Source: Cannabis sativa (lineage: Eukaryota; Streptophyta; Magnoliopsida; Rosales; Cannabaceae). From it: a DNA stretch of 64,000 bases. The notes under the pieces were generated by a model that searched no databases, was not told the origin of the DNA, and saw nothing but the letters and a program-made list of their open reading frames with translations. The DNA lies in NCBI RefSeq assembly GCF_029168945.1, contig NC_083605.1, positions 27,541,280-27,605,279 on the forward strand, given 5' to 3'. Positions 1 through 9,920 of the stretch are shown here, piece by piece. A program made the position numbers and the translations under genes. Numbering within the stretch: position 1 is the first letter of the stretch; each line of letters opens with the position of its first letter.

Positions 1-1340
1 ATAATATTCACAACGCTATAAGTGACACGCTAAATCACTTCCCGGGGACTAAAACTAGGAACTAAAAGTTTCCCTATCGATAAAAAGCATGGAAATACCC
101 CCTAAAACATAAAAACGAGGAAAACACGGGTTCTGAAAAAATTCCCCAACCGGTAGACCGGTTGCCCAACCGGAATTCCGGTTCTGGGAAATTCAGGACC
201 CTCATCCGGAATTCCGGATGCACAACCGGAATTCCGGTTCCTCGCAGGCAGCAAACCAAATTTTTCATGACTCGACCAATTCAACCCCAAATGGTTCCAA
301 ACTTTCCAGACCTGCTCTAAACACCCCAAAGAACAAGTCTAAGGCAACAAACTAACCCAGAAATCACAGAAACAAAAATCACCATTGGAGCTCAAGCTTT
401 GAGTTCTAAACTCAAACTTGAGCAAATCCACCTAAACATGCATTCCACTAGCTTAATTCTACTTAAACTAGCATGAATATGCCTCTGAAAACTATTAGAA
501 ACTACAGCAACAACACAGAAACAGAATCTAAACAATTCTCTTTCAAAACCATATTTTTAGCTAAAAATTCCAAACTTGAGCAAAGCAATTAACATTCATT
601 ACTAACAACCAAAATAACCACAATTTAACATGCTTAAATCTCATAAACAACAACAAGAATCACAGCAGCAACATATACCAAAATCATGCATGCATTTCAT
701 CAATTTCACTTAAAATTCAAGAAAACACAAAGGGAATTTACAAGAGATCAAACCTTGACTAGAATTACACAAGGATGAGTTGAAAATTACAAGCTTTGAG
801 CAGAAAAATCCCAGCCCTAGCAGCCCAAGCTTTGGCCGAAAAGAGAGAGAGAGAGAGAGAGCTTTGAGTGTTTTGAAAATTTCTTAAATTTTGACTAAGT
901 GTTGAATGTTTGTGAAAAAAAGAATATAAATCACATATCACATTTTATTTCAGCCATTAATTAAACAATTAAGCATTTATTTTTCCATTTCATAAAATCA
1001 CAAAAGACAAAATACTAATGGGGCAAAAAGACCATTTTGCCCTTCCACCTTAAAACCACATAAATCATACTAAAGGGGTATTTTTGGGACATTCTAAATT
1101 CCCGGCCATTCCCGACATTCCCAATGTCTAAAACCCGTCCCCAAACTGCTAACATACTAAGTTGTGATTTCTACTGAGCCAAACGCCGAGTTCCAAAATA
1201 CCGGGCACCGGAATTACAAAATATGCAAGCTACTGAATAACATAAATAACAGTATAATAAATTATTTAAATAGCTATAAATAATTTCATAATTGATCATA
1301 AACAACTGCTAATTTCCAAATTAACTAAGCGGGCTTTACA
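1..1340 (-). repeat. G1 3' LTR (partial; its far end is outside the window)
   Basis: In element sense the LTR starts with TGTAAAGCCCGC at 1340 and runs left to the window edge. It equals the 5' LTR part at 7339-8677. Visible landmarks: a (GA)n run at about 841-862, a near-perfect inverted repeat at 390-423, and four palindromes at 148-239. About 1.0 kb of this LTR is missing when compared with the 2362-bp 5' copy. Confidence 0.93.
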
Positions 1341-1341
1341 A

Positions 1342-1353
1342 CTATCCCCCCCT
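1342..1353 (-). other. G1 polypurine tract (plus-strand primer)
   Basis: On the minus strand a run of seven G followed by ATAG lies just before the 3' LTR start TGTAAAG. The position and composition are those of a retrotransposon polypurine tract. The terminal stop codon of pol (TAG, 1344-1342) overlaps it. Confidence 0.85.
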
Positions 1354-1944
1354 TAAAAGGATTTCGTCCCCGAAATCTAACCTGAATAACTCTGGATATT
1401 GAGCTCTCATATCTGACTCTAGCTCCCAGGTGGCTTCCTCCACCTTGCTGTTTCTCCAGAGAACTTTGACCAATGCTATGGTCTTATTCCGAAGGACTTT
1501 ATCCTTTCTATCCAGGATCTGCACTGGCTGTTCCTCATAAGTCATGTCTGGTTGTAGCTGAAGACTCTCATAACTGAGTATATGAGAGGGGTCTGAAACG
1601 TATTTTCTCAACATCGAGACATGGAATACGTTGTGAACTGCTGATAAGGCTGGAGGCAATGCTAACCGATATGCCACTTGACCTATCTTCTCGAAAATCT
1701 CGAAAGGTCCTGTAAATCTAGGGCATAACTTGCCTCTTTTCCCGAAACGTTTAATCCCCTTCATCGGAGATACTCGTAAAAACACATGGTCCCCTACTCG
1801 GAACTCAACATCTCTGCGTTTCGGATCTGCGTAACTCTTCTGTCTGCTCTGTGAGGCAATCATTCTAGCTTTTATTTTCTCTATTGCCTCATTGGTCCGC
1901 TGCACTGACTCTGGACCTAGGTATTTCCTTTCCCCTGTCTCATC
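1342..1944 (-). pseudogene. G1 pol C-terminal part: integrase tail and chromodomain, separated by an in-frame stop
   Basis: This stretch is in the same frame as the upstream pol region and is separated from it only by a TAA codon at 1947-1945. It contains the integrase C-terminal (GPY/F-like) region, seen as [21 protein letters not shown], and then a chromodomain-like end with [19 protein letters not shown] and [16 protein letters not shown]. In chromoviruses this domain is thought to steer integration to marked chromatin. It ends with TAG inside the polypurine tract. The stop replaces a Trp codon that G2, G3 and other copies keep; both changed bases fit C-to-T on the opposite strand, as expected from 5-methylcytosine deamination. 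Confidence 0.85.
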
Positions 1945-4659
1945 TTAGTGGATAGGGGATCTACATTTCCTACCGTACAACAGTTCATAGGGAGCCATCC
2001 CTATTGTACTCTGATAACTGTTGTTGTACGCAAATTCTATCAACGGTAGGTATTTATTCCATGAGCCTTCAAAGTCCATAACACAGGCTCTCAACATGTC
2101 CTCCAATATCTGAATTGTCCTTTCGGACTGACCATCTATCTGAGGATGGAATGCTGTACTAAATTTTAGCTTCGTACCCATTGCCCGCTGCAAACTTTGC
2201 CAAAATTTGGAGGTGAACTTCGGATCCCTGTCCAAAACTATAGACTTCGGTACCCCATGAAGTCTCACTATTTCTCTGACATATAGTTCTGCCAACTGAT
2301 CCACTGAAAATGTTGTTCTAACCGGCAGAAAATGAGCAGATTTCGTAAATCGGTCCACCACTACCCAGATGGAATCATACAAACCCGTGGTCCTAGGTAA
2401 CCCGACCACAAAATCCATCGTAACATCCTCCCATTTCCATTCTGGTAGGGTTAGAGGCTGCAACAACCCTGCTGGTCTCTGATGTTCAGCCTTAATCTGC
2501 TGACACGTGAGGCATCTCGATACGAATTCTACCAAATTCCTCTTCATACCGCTCCACCAGAAGTACAGTTTCAAATCTTGGTACATCTTGGTGGTGCCGG
2601 GATGCAGAGAATACGGGGTAGAATGAGCCTCCTCAAAGATCTCATTTCTAAGTTCCACACTGTTCGGAACACAAACTCTGGCTTTATACAAAAGCATCCC
2701 ACTATCTGACACTGAAAAGTCCTTGGCTTGACCAGCCAATACCTCATCTCGGATTTTCACTAACTCCGGATCTGTCATCTGAGCGACTTTTATTCTTTCC
2801 AACAGATTAGATTGCAGCGTCAAGTTGTGAAGCTGACCTACCACAAACTCAATGCTAGATCTAACCATATCCTCTGCTAGCTGAGGTGAGATCTGAACCA
2901 TACTAGCTACTTGCCCGGGACCCTTTCTGCTCAGGGCATCGGCCACTACATTGGCTTTTCCGGGATGATAGAGGATCTCGCAATCGTAATCCTTCACTAG
3001 TTCCAACCAACGCCTTTGTCTCATGTTCAAATCTTTCTGAGTAAAGAAATACTTGAGACTTTTATGGTCGGTATAGATCTCACACTTCTCCCCATAAAGG
3101 TAATGCCGCCAAATCTTCAGTGCAAAAACCACTGCGGCCAATTCTAGATCATGAGTCGGGTATCGCTGTTCATAATCCTTTAACTGACGAGAGGCATAAG
3201 CGATAACCCGGTCGGCTTGCATCAACACACACCCTAAACCCTGTTTGGATGTGTCACAGTAAACTACAAACTTCTCCTTGTCCAAAGGCAAAGCTAGCAC
3301 CGGAGCAGTAATCAACCTCTGTTTCAGCTCCTGAAAACTAGCTTCGCATTTATCTGACCAGATAAATCGCTGATTCTTCTTTGTAAGCTCGGTTAGGGGC
3401 ATTGAGATTTTGGAGAACCCTTCTACGAACCTACGGTAGTACCCAGCTAAACCCAAGAAGCTTCTGATCTCTGTCACTGTCTTCGGTCTCGGCCAATCCC
3501 TGACGGATTCAATCTTCCCGGGATCCACCTTGATCCCATCTTTACTCACAATGTGCCCTAGGAAGGACACCTGGGATAACCAGAACTCACATTTCTTGAA
3601 CTTGGCGTAAAGCTTATGTTCTCGAAGTCGTTGCAGTACCATCTGAAGATGTAACTCATGCTCCTCTTCTGATTGAGAGTACACGAGGGTGTCGTCGATA
3701 AACACAATCACACAGATATCGAGGAAATCCTTGAATACTCTATTCATCAGGTCCATGAATGCTGCAGGAGCATTGGTTAGTCCAAATGACATAACCAGAA
3801 ACTCGTAATGTCCATACCTAGTGCGGAAAGCCGTCTTTGGAATGTCCTCCTCTCGGATTCTCAACTGATGATAACCCGAACGGAGATCAATCTTAGAAAA
3901 GACCGTCTTCCCCTGAAGCTGATCGAACAAGTCATCGATCCTAGGTAATGGATATTTATTCTTCACCGTTAACTTGTTCAATTCCCTGTAGTCGATGCAC
4001 ATCCTCATAGATCCATCCTTCTTCTTGACGAACAAAACCGGGGCTCCCCAGGGTGACACACTGGGCCGAATGAACCCTATGTCAAGCAACCCTTGGAGCT
4101 GAATCTTTAATTCCTTAAGTTCAGCTGGAGCCATCCTATACGGGGCTTTGGAAACCGGATCCACCCCTGGTGCCAAGTCAATCACAAAATCAATCTCCCG
4201 CTGAGGTGGTAACCCTGGAAGTTCTTCGGGAAAAACGTCCAAAAATTCCCGAACCACTCTGATGTCCTCTGGCCGAATGGTATCTGGCCGAGTGGTGTCT
4301 ACCACCACGCCCAGAAACCCTAAGCAACCGCCGTGCAATAATTCTCTCGCTGACATAGCCGAGATCACCGGGATCCGAGATCCCTGAACCGAACCAACAA
4401 ATACAAACGGTTCTTCAATTTCCGGTTGGAAGACCACCATCTTCCTTTTACAATCAATGCTCGCCGAATATTTAGATAGGAAATCCATTCCTAAAATAAT
4501 ATCGAATTTGACTAAACTCATCTCTATCATATCAGCGCTTAACTCTCTACCATCTATCCTGATCGGCATAGACCTAATCCACCTATTGGAGATAACCGAT
4601 TCTCCGCCAGGTAACAGGGTTCCAAACCCTGATTCATATCAATCATAGGGTCTACCCAA
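1945..4659 (-). pseudogene. G1 pol: end of protease, reverse transcriptase, RNase H, integrase (in-frame stops)
   Basis: An 874-codon open stretch begins at the Met codon at 4569 but is in frame with gag, and its true frame starts upstream past a TGA at 4641-4639. Order: protease C-terminal part ([13 protein letters not shown]), linker, RT with the catalytic motif [12 protein letters not shown] near 3690-3720, RNase H ([13 protein letters not shown], later [10 protein letters not shown]), the integrase HHCC finger (H...H, CLTC near 2500-2600), and integrase core residues in [15 protein letters not shown] and DGQSERT. It ends at TAA 1947-1945, replacing a Trp. Catalytic residues are present, so protein loss is due to the stops. 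It could be intact in the genome if these stops were consensus errors, but no sign of that is visible. Confidence 0.88.
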
Positions 4660-6030
4660 TTAACTAAAGACTCTGGCCGCCACATAGGAATGTGTAGCCC
4701 CAGAATCAAACAGCACTGAAAATAGTGAGTCGTTAATAAAAAGCTGACCTGTGACAACTGATGGGCTGGCATCTGCATCAGCCTGCGTGATAGCGAACAC
4801 CCTGGCTGGAGTGGGTATCGCTGGAGCTCGCGGTGCCTCTGATCGGAGCTGGGGACATTCTCTCTTGAAGAGTCCGGGCATGCCACAATGAAAGCATCCC
4901 TGACCTTTGCACTCGCCCCGATGGTGCCTCTTGCAGCTAGGGCACTCGGGATAGGAGAACCGGGTCTCAGTACCACCAGGACGACTCCCTCTGTTCTGGT
5001 TCCCCCGGAACCTCTTGGTCTGACTCGAGCCACCGGAAGTAGTGGGTGCCCTCTTCCTCTGATCAATGGCCGAACCACTACTCCCCCTGCTATAGCCTGA
5101 TGCAGGAGGGGTAGGAGCCCCGCCACTAACCGGAGTACTTGCTGATTCTGACATGCACCCCACTGCGCCCTCAGCTCGCAGTGCCTTCTCCACCATCTGA
5201 GCATAGGTGGTGCTGTCGTCTGTGGTAATCATCAGATCATGCCTGATCTTGGGATTCAACCCGTCTAGATACTTCTCCTTCTTGCTGAAATCGGTCGGTA
5301 CAATTCCCGAGGCTAACCTCGCCAACCGATCAAACTGAGTAGTATACTCCGTGACGCTCATGTTCTCCCGCTGGGTCAGGTGAACGAACTCTTTCCTCTT
5401 GGCGCTTCTGACCGCCTCATTGTAGTATTTCGCATTAAAGAGTTCCTGGAACCTTTCCCAGGTCATGGTGGTGACGTCATGGATCTGAGACACCATGTCC
5501 CACCATACCAGAGCGTCCTCCTGGAACTGAAATGTGGCGCACACCACTCTGTCGTTACCGGTGACACCCATAAAATTCAGTATCTTGGTGATCACCGTCA
5601 GCCACTGTTCGGCTTTCATCACGTCCGGACCTCCCAGGAAAACCGGAGGTGCTTGCTTCCGGAACCGCTCATACAGAGGTTCCAATCTATGGGCCGCCAC
5701 CACTATCTCGGCCTGGGCAGCAGGGGCAGGTGCCACTGGAACTATGGGCACTGGAACTGCAGGAGCACCCTGCTGTCTCAACCTCTGAATCTCGAGGTCT
5801 TGTTCTTCGATCCGGGCTTGCATTTCCGCAAACCGCAACTCCCAGTTCGGGGCTCCCTGATCGGCTGGGGGAGCCTGGGCAGCCTGTGGCGGGTTCTCAT
5901 CACCCCGGCCACGAGCCCTGCCTCGGGGACCTCTACCTCGGCCCCTAGCAGGTGGGGGAAACTGAGCTCCCTGTCCTTGATTCGACCCTACGGAGTTGCC
6001 CTGACTCCTGGTAGTCCGCCTGGCGTCCAT
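4660..6030 (-). pseudogene. gag: G1 gag and start of protease (ends at premature TAA)
   Basis: I take the start at the ATG at 6030 (MDARRTTRSQ), because G3 starts at the equivalent Met; an upstream in-frame Met exists at 6066. Order: Arg/Gly/Pro-rich N-terminus, coiled-coil-like EMQARIEEQDLEIQRLRQQ, the retrotransposon Gag capsid region (FLGGPDVMKAEQWL ... WERFQELFNAKYY), a zinc knuckle, and the protease motif LFDSGATHSY with catalytic Asp. The knuckle reads CFHCGMPGLFKREC: the His of CX2CX4HX4C is Leu here, while G3 and G5 keep His. The stop TAA at 4662-4660 lies soon after the protease Asp, and pol follows in the same frame. Confidence 0.88.
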
Positions 6031-6300
6031 CTGATTAGAACCGCCTGCGAAACCAAGAGTTGGCATATCAGGTCGTATTCAAGGCGAGCTTACTAATGCC
6101 GCTTAATTTGGAAATTAGAAACGAAACATGCGCCTATTCTACTATCAGGCTACTAACATGCTTCCTAACAGGCTTTTCTTTTTTTTCATAACTGAATAAA
6201 ATAAACTACTAAAGCAATAAAGGCTTACTGAACCGTGAACCGAGCTAACTGCTGATGATGATTGTACATGTCGTGACGATCTTCGGAAGACAACCTGGCG

Positions 6301-6312
6301 GCTCTGATACCA
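6301..6312 (-). other. G1 primer binding site (initiator-Met tRNA type)
   Basis: The minus strand reads TGGTATCAGAGC, the usual plant initiator-Met tRNA complement, three bases inside the end of the 5' LTR. It fixes both the orientation of G1 and the inner LTR boundary. Confidence 0.92.
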
Positions 6313-6370
6313 AATTGTAACACCCTAACTAACTTAGGCGTATTACGTGATTTTTAAACGTACTGTGCAG

Positions 6371-6389
6371 CTCGTTGCTAATCAACGAG
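6371..6389 (-). other. U5-type hairpin CTCGTTG-loop-CAACGAG in G1 LTR
   Basis: A perfect 7-bp inverted repeat with a 5-nt loop (ATTAG in element sense) lies 55 bp from the LTR end and the primer site. The same loop with different stems occurs in G3, G4, G5 and G6. Confidence 0.75.
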
Positions 6390-6676
6390 GTTTATGGAAA
6401 AACGTGATTAATTAAAATTTTGCTTTTTAATTAAACTTATAAACCATATTACAAAAGACTCGGGATCCCGATTATAAAATCATTTACAAAAAGATTTAAC
6501 TGTTTAACCATTACATAAAAATAAAAGTCGTCTAACGACCAGTTACAAAAATTCAGCCTTGCTGTCCCGAGGATCGTACGCTCCAGGCCTAACCGCCCCG
6601 ACATGTACAATCTCATAAGCTCGCTCATGGTCCATCAGCTATAGCCTTGCCTTTACCTACACATAAACGTAAACTG

Positions 6677-6692
6677 TGAGTCGACAGACTCA
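6677..6692 (-). other. Conserved TGAGTC...GACTCA inverted repeat in G1 LTR
   Basis: Six-base arms around a 4-nt spacer, found at the equivalent place in all gypsy LTRs here that retain this part: 11538 (G2), 25766 and 32764 (G3), 41912 (G4) and 44322 (G5). Confidence 0.7.
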
Positions 6693-6732
6693 GTAAGAAA
6701 AGCATAATAATAACATACATAATTCTAACTGC

Positions 6733-6809
6733 CGTGTCCAACACGATACTGAGTCCCGCTACTGCCATGTCCAACATGGTACTGAGCCACTACTGACATG
6801 TCCAACATG
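6733..6809 (-). repeat. Three spaced hairpin units (CATGT-CCA-ACATG type) in G1 LTR
   Basis: On the plus strand, CGTGT-CCA-ACACG (6733-6745), CCATGT-CCA-ACATGG (6765-6779) and CATGT-CCA-ACATG (6797-6809). The loop CCA is fixed; one stem differs by a paired A-T to G-C change. The array occupies the place where the other gypsy LTRs carry the TGTATGGGCG-loop hairpin. Confidence 0.7.
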
Positions 6810-6860
6810 GTGCGAGTTACGAACGTTCATAGGGACGGTACTATTGACACGTAACAACCC

Positions 6861-7145
6861 GATCGGTCGAGCCGGTCATACTCCGCCGCCGGTCATACTC
6901 ACTGTACCGACGTGTTACTATATCCTCCTGATCTGTCGAACCGGTCATACTCCGGCTGCTGGTCATACTCCAGCCTGTACCGACGTGTTACTATATCCTC
7001 CTGATCGGTCGAACCGGTCATACTCCGGCTGCTGGTCATACTCCAGCCTGTACCGACGAGATACGTCAATAGCACGGAACCACCAACCAAGTGTCAGCCT
7101 GATCGGTCAAACCGGTCATACTCCGGCTGCTGGTCATACTCCAAA
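6861..7145 (-). repeat. Tandem minisatellite of TCATACT-loop hairpins in G1 5' LTR
   Basis: Four units start at 6861, 6930, 7003 and 7101. Each carries two TCATACT heptamers (6876, 6893, 6945, 6963, 7018, 7036, 7116, 7134). Five of the eight are closed by 4-5 bp stems, alternating CCGG/CCGG and GCTGG/CCAGC. G2 and G5 LTRs carry one TCATACT at the related position without this expansion. Confidence 0.8.
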
Positions 7146-7484
7146 CTCGTACCGACGTGACGGGGTTGGATGGTTCGAAGCCAACATACAACTAATGTAA
7201 TCTAATAGGCTTCCTACATGCACGCTAAACATGTAATCTACATATGCATACCGTTATACTAATCTTACGGATTTCGAATTCGGGTGTGCGTCAACATTTG
7301 GAACTGAAGCTGAGCGGCGGATTACTGGCTCCTAAACCATAAAAATCACAACGCTATAAGTGACACGCTAAATCACTTCCCGGGGACTAAAACTAGGAAC
7401 TAAAAGTTTCCCTATCGATAAAAAGCATGGCAATACCCCCTAAAACATAAAAACGAGGAAAACACGGGTTCTGAAAAATTCCCC

Positions 7485-7576
7485 AACCGGTAGACCGGTT
7501 GCCCAACCGGAATTCCGGTTCTGGGAAATTCAGGACCCTCATCCGGAATTCCGGATGCACAACCGGAATTCCGGTT
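7485..7576 (-). repeat. Palindrome cluster in G1 5' LTR (same cluster at 148-239 in 3' LTR)
   Basis: Four palindromes lie within about 90 bp: AACCGGTAGACCGGTT, AACCGGAATTCCGGTT, CATCCGGAATTCCGGATG and AACCGGAATTCCGGTT. The third shows a paired change at its outer bases that keeps it palindromic. Similar palindromes lie in the LTRs of G3. Confidence 0.8.
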
Positions 7577-8677
7577 CCTCGCAGGCAGCAAACCAAATTT
7601 TTCATAACTCGACCAATTCAACCCCAAATGGTTCCAAACTTTCCAGACCTGCTCTAAACACCCCAAAGAACAAGTCTAAGGCAACAAACTAACCCAGAAA
7701 TCACAGAAACAAAAATCACCATTGGAGCTCAAGCTTTGAGTTCTAAACTCAAACTTGAGCAAATCCACCTAAACATGCATTCCACTAGCTTAATTCTACT
7801 TAAACTAGCATGAATATGCCTCTGAAAACTATTAGAAACTACAGCAACAACACAGAAACAGAATCTAAACAATTCTCTTTGAAAACCATATTTTTAGCTA
7901 AAAATTCCAAACTTGAGCAAAGCAATTAACATTCATTACTAACAACCAAAATAACCACAATTTAACATGCTTAAATCTCAGAAACAACAACAAGAATCAC
8001 AGCAGCAACATATACCAAAATCATGCATGCATTTCATCAATTTCACTTAAAATTCAAGAAAACACAAAGGGAATTTACAAGAGATCAAACCTTGACTAGA
8101 ATTACACAAGGATGAGTTGAAAATTACAAGCTTTGAGCAGAAAAATCCCAGCCCTAGCAGCCCAAGCTTTGGCCGAAAAGAGAGAGAGAGAGAGAGAGCT
8201 TTGAGTGTTTTGAAAATTTCTTAAATTTTGACTAAGTGTTGAATGTTTGTGAAAAAAAGAATATAAATCACGTATCACATTTTATTTCAGCCATTAATTA
8301 AACAATTAAGCATTTATTTTTCCATTTCATAAAATCACAAAAGACAAAATACTAATGGGGCAAAAAGACCATTTTGCCCCTCCACCTTAAAACCACATAA
8401 ATCATACTAAAGGGGTATTTTTGGGACATTCTAAATTCCCGGCCATTCCCGACATTCCCAATGTCTAAAACCCGTCCCCAAACTGCTAACATACTAAGTT
8501 GTGATTTCTACTGAGCCAAACGCCGAGTTCCAAAATACCGGGCACCGGAATTACAAAATATGCAAGCTACTGAATAACATAAATAACAGTATAATAAATT
8601 ATTTAAATAGCTATAAATAATTTCATAATTGATCATAAACAACTGCTAATTTCCAAATTAACTAAGCGGGCTTTACA

Positions 8678-9920
8678 CTGGTGGAGCGAAATGACGAAGA
8701 ATGTGGTAGAATTCGTATCGAGATGCTTAACACGTCGCCAGATCAAGGCCGAACATCGAGACCGGCAGGCCGGCATTGCTTTGCCTTTAACCTTACCTGA
8801 GTGGAAGTGGGAGGACATCACGATGGATTTTGTGGTTGGGTTACCTAGAACCACGGGTCTGTTGGATTCTATTTGGGTTGTGGTAGACCGATTCATGAAG
8901 TCTGCACATTTTCTACCAGTTAGAACAACCTATTTAGTGGATCAGTTAGCAGATTTGTATGTCAAAGAAATAGTAAGGCTACATGGTTTGCCAAAGTCCA
9001 TAGTTTCGGATAGGGATCCGAAGTTTACCTCCAAATTTTGGCAAAGTTTGAAGCGGGCTATGGGTACGAAACTGAAATTTATTACAGCATTCCATCCTCA
9101 AACAGATGGACAGTCCGAAAGGACGATTCAGATATTGGAAGATATGTTACGAGCCTGTGTTATGGACTTCGAAGGCTCTTGGAGTAAGTATCTACCGTTA
9201 ATAGAGTTCTCGTACAACAACAGTTATCAGAGTACTATAGGGATGGCTCCCTATGAACTGTTATATGGAAGGAAGTGTAGGTCTCCCATCCACTGGGATG
9301 AGACAGGGGAAAAGAAATACCTAGGTCCGGAATCAGTGCAGCGGACCAATTAGGCAATTGAGAAAATTAAAGCTAGAATTCTTGCCTCTCAGAGTAGACA
9401 AAAGAGTTATGCAAATCCGAAACGCAGAGATGTTGAATTCCAAGTAGGGGATCATGTGTTTTTACGAGTGTTTCCAATGAAGGGAATCAAACATTTCGGG
9501 AAAAGAGGCAAATTATGCCCTAGATTTATAGGACCTTTCGAGATTCTCGAGAAGGTTGGACAAGTGGCGTATCGATTAGCTTTGCCTCCAGCTCTTTCAG
9601 CAGTTCACGACGTATTTCATGTCTCTATGCTGAGAAAATACGTTTCAGACCCTGCTCATATACTTAGTTATGAAAATCTTCAGCTGCAACAAGATATGTC
9701 TTATGAAGAACAACCAGTGCAGATCCTTGACAGAAAGGATAAAGTCCTTCGGAATAAGACCATAGCTTTGGTCAAAGTACTCTGGAGAAACAGCAAGGTG
9801 GAAGAAGCCACCTGGGACTTAGAACAAGATATGAGAGCCCAATATCCAGAGTTATTCAGGTTAGATTTTGAGGACAAAATCCTTTTAAGGGAGGATAGTT
9901 GTAAAGACCGCTTAGCTTAA
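8678..9920 (+). pseudogene. G2 pol 3' fragment: integrase and chromodomain (5'-truncated by G1)
   Basis: The sequence starts abruptly inside the integrase zinc-finger region, at the G1 junction. It retains the integrase core ([29 protein letters not shown]), the GPF region and a chromodomain ([19 protein letters not shown]). Breaks: a TAG at 9351-9353 in frame with the rest, and a Cys-to-Arg change in the HHCC finger (CLTR in place of CLTC). The normal stop in the polypurine tract is lost by a length change, so the frame runs eight codons into the LTR before a TAA at 9918-9920. It belongs to the same family as G1 and is in the opposite orientation. Confidence 0.87.
9886..9899 (+). other. G2 polypurine tract
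   Basis: AAGGGAGGATAG immediately precedes the LTR start TGTAAAGACCGC at 9900. It is one base shorter in the G run than the G1 tract. Confidence 0.8.

Larger units (their letters stand above)
1..8677 (-). mobile_element. G1: minus-strand Ty3/gypsy (chromovirus) LTR retrotransposon, cut by window start
   Basis: Two LTR copies flank a gag-pol region with a polypurine tract and a primer binding site, all on the minus strand. Bases 1-1340 match 7339-8677 with about nine visible differences including one indel (near 133), so the insertion is recent. The right end of G1 directly abuts the integrase-coding sequence of G2 at 8677/8678, so G1 was inserted into G2. The matching left flank, and so the target duplication (candidate right copy CTGGT at 8678-8682), lies outside the window. 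The lineage call (Tekay/Del chromovirus) rests on the C-terminal chromodomain and on gag-pol being one frame; it is by eye only. Confidence 0.93.
6316..8677 (-). repeat. G1 5' LTR, complete (2362 bp, TG...CA)
   Basis: Both ends are defined: TGTAACACCC at 6316 and CTTTACA at 8677 on the plus strand, which in element sense is TGTAAAG...GGTGTTACA. The inner end is next to the primer site and the outer end meets G2. In element sense the LTR holds a conserved inverted repeat (7727-7760), a palindrome cluster (7485-7576), a tandem hairpin array (6861-7145), a second hairpin trio (6733-6809), a TGAGTC hairpin (6677-6692) and a U5 hairpin with loop ATTAG (6371-6389). Short open frames within it are not supported as genes. 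Confidence 0.93.

Noticed and set aside
102..329. 75-84 codon frames in both G1 LTR copies (also 7412-7666)
   Set aside because: They cross palindromes and are repeated only because the LTR is; frame and length change with single-base differences between the two copies.
4569..4660. Programmed frameshift between gag and pol in G1
   Set aside because: Gag and pol are in the same frame, separated by TAA and TGA codons, so this is point inactivation; G2 and G5 relatives also read gag-pol as one frame.
5380..6096. Long plus-strand frames opposite G1 gag (up to 238 codons)
   Set aside because: Shadows of the true minus-strand gag frame; GC-rich coding sequence often leaves the opposite strand open.
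6861..7145. CRISPR-like reading of the spaced repeats in the G1 LTR
   Set aside because: Units are tandem, unequal (69-98 bp), have no unique spacers and lie in a plant LTR; better described as an LTR minisatellite.
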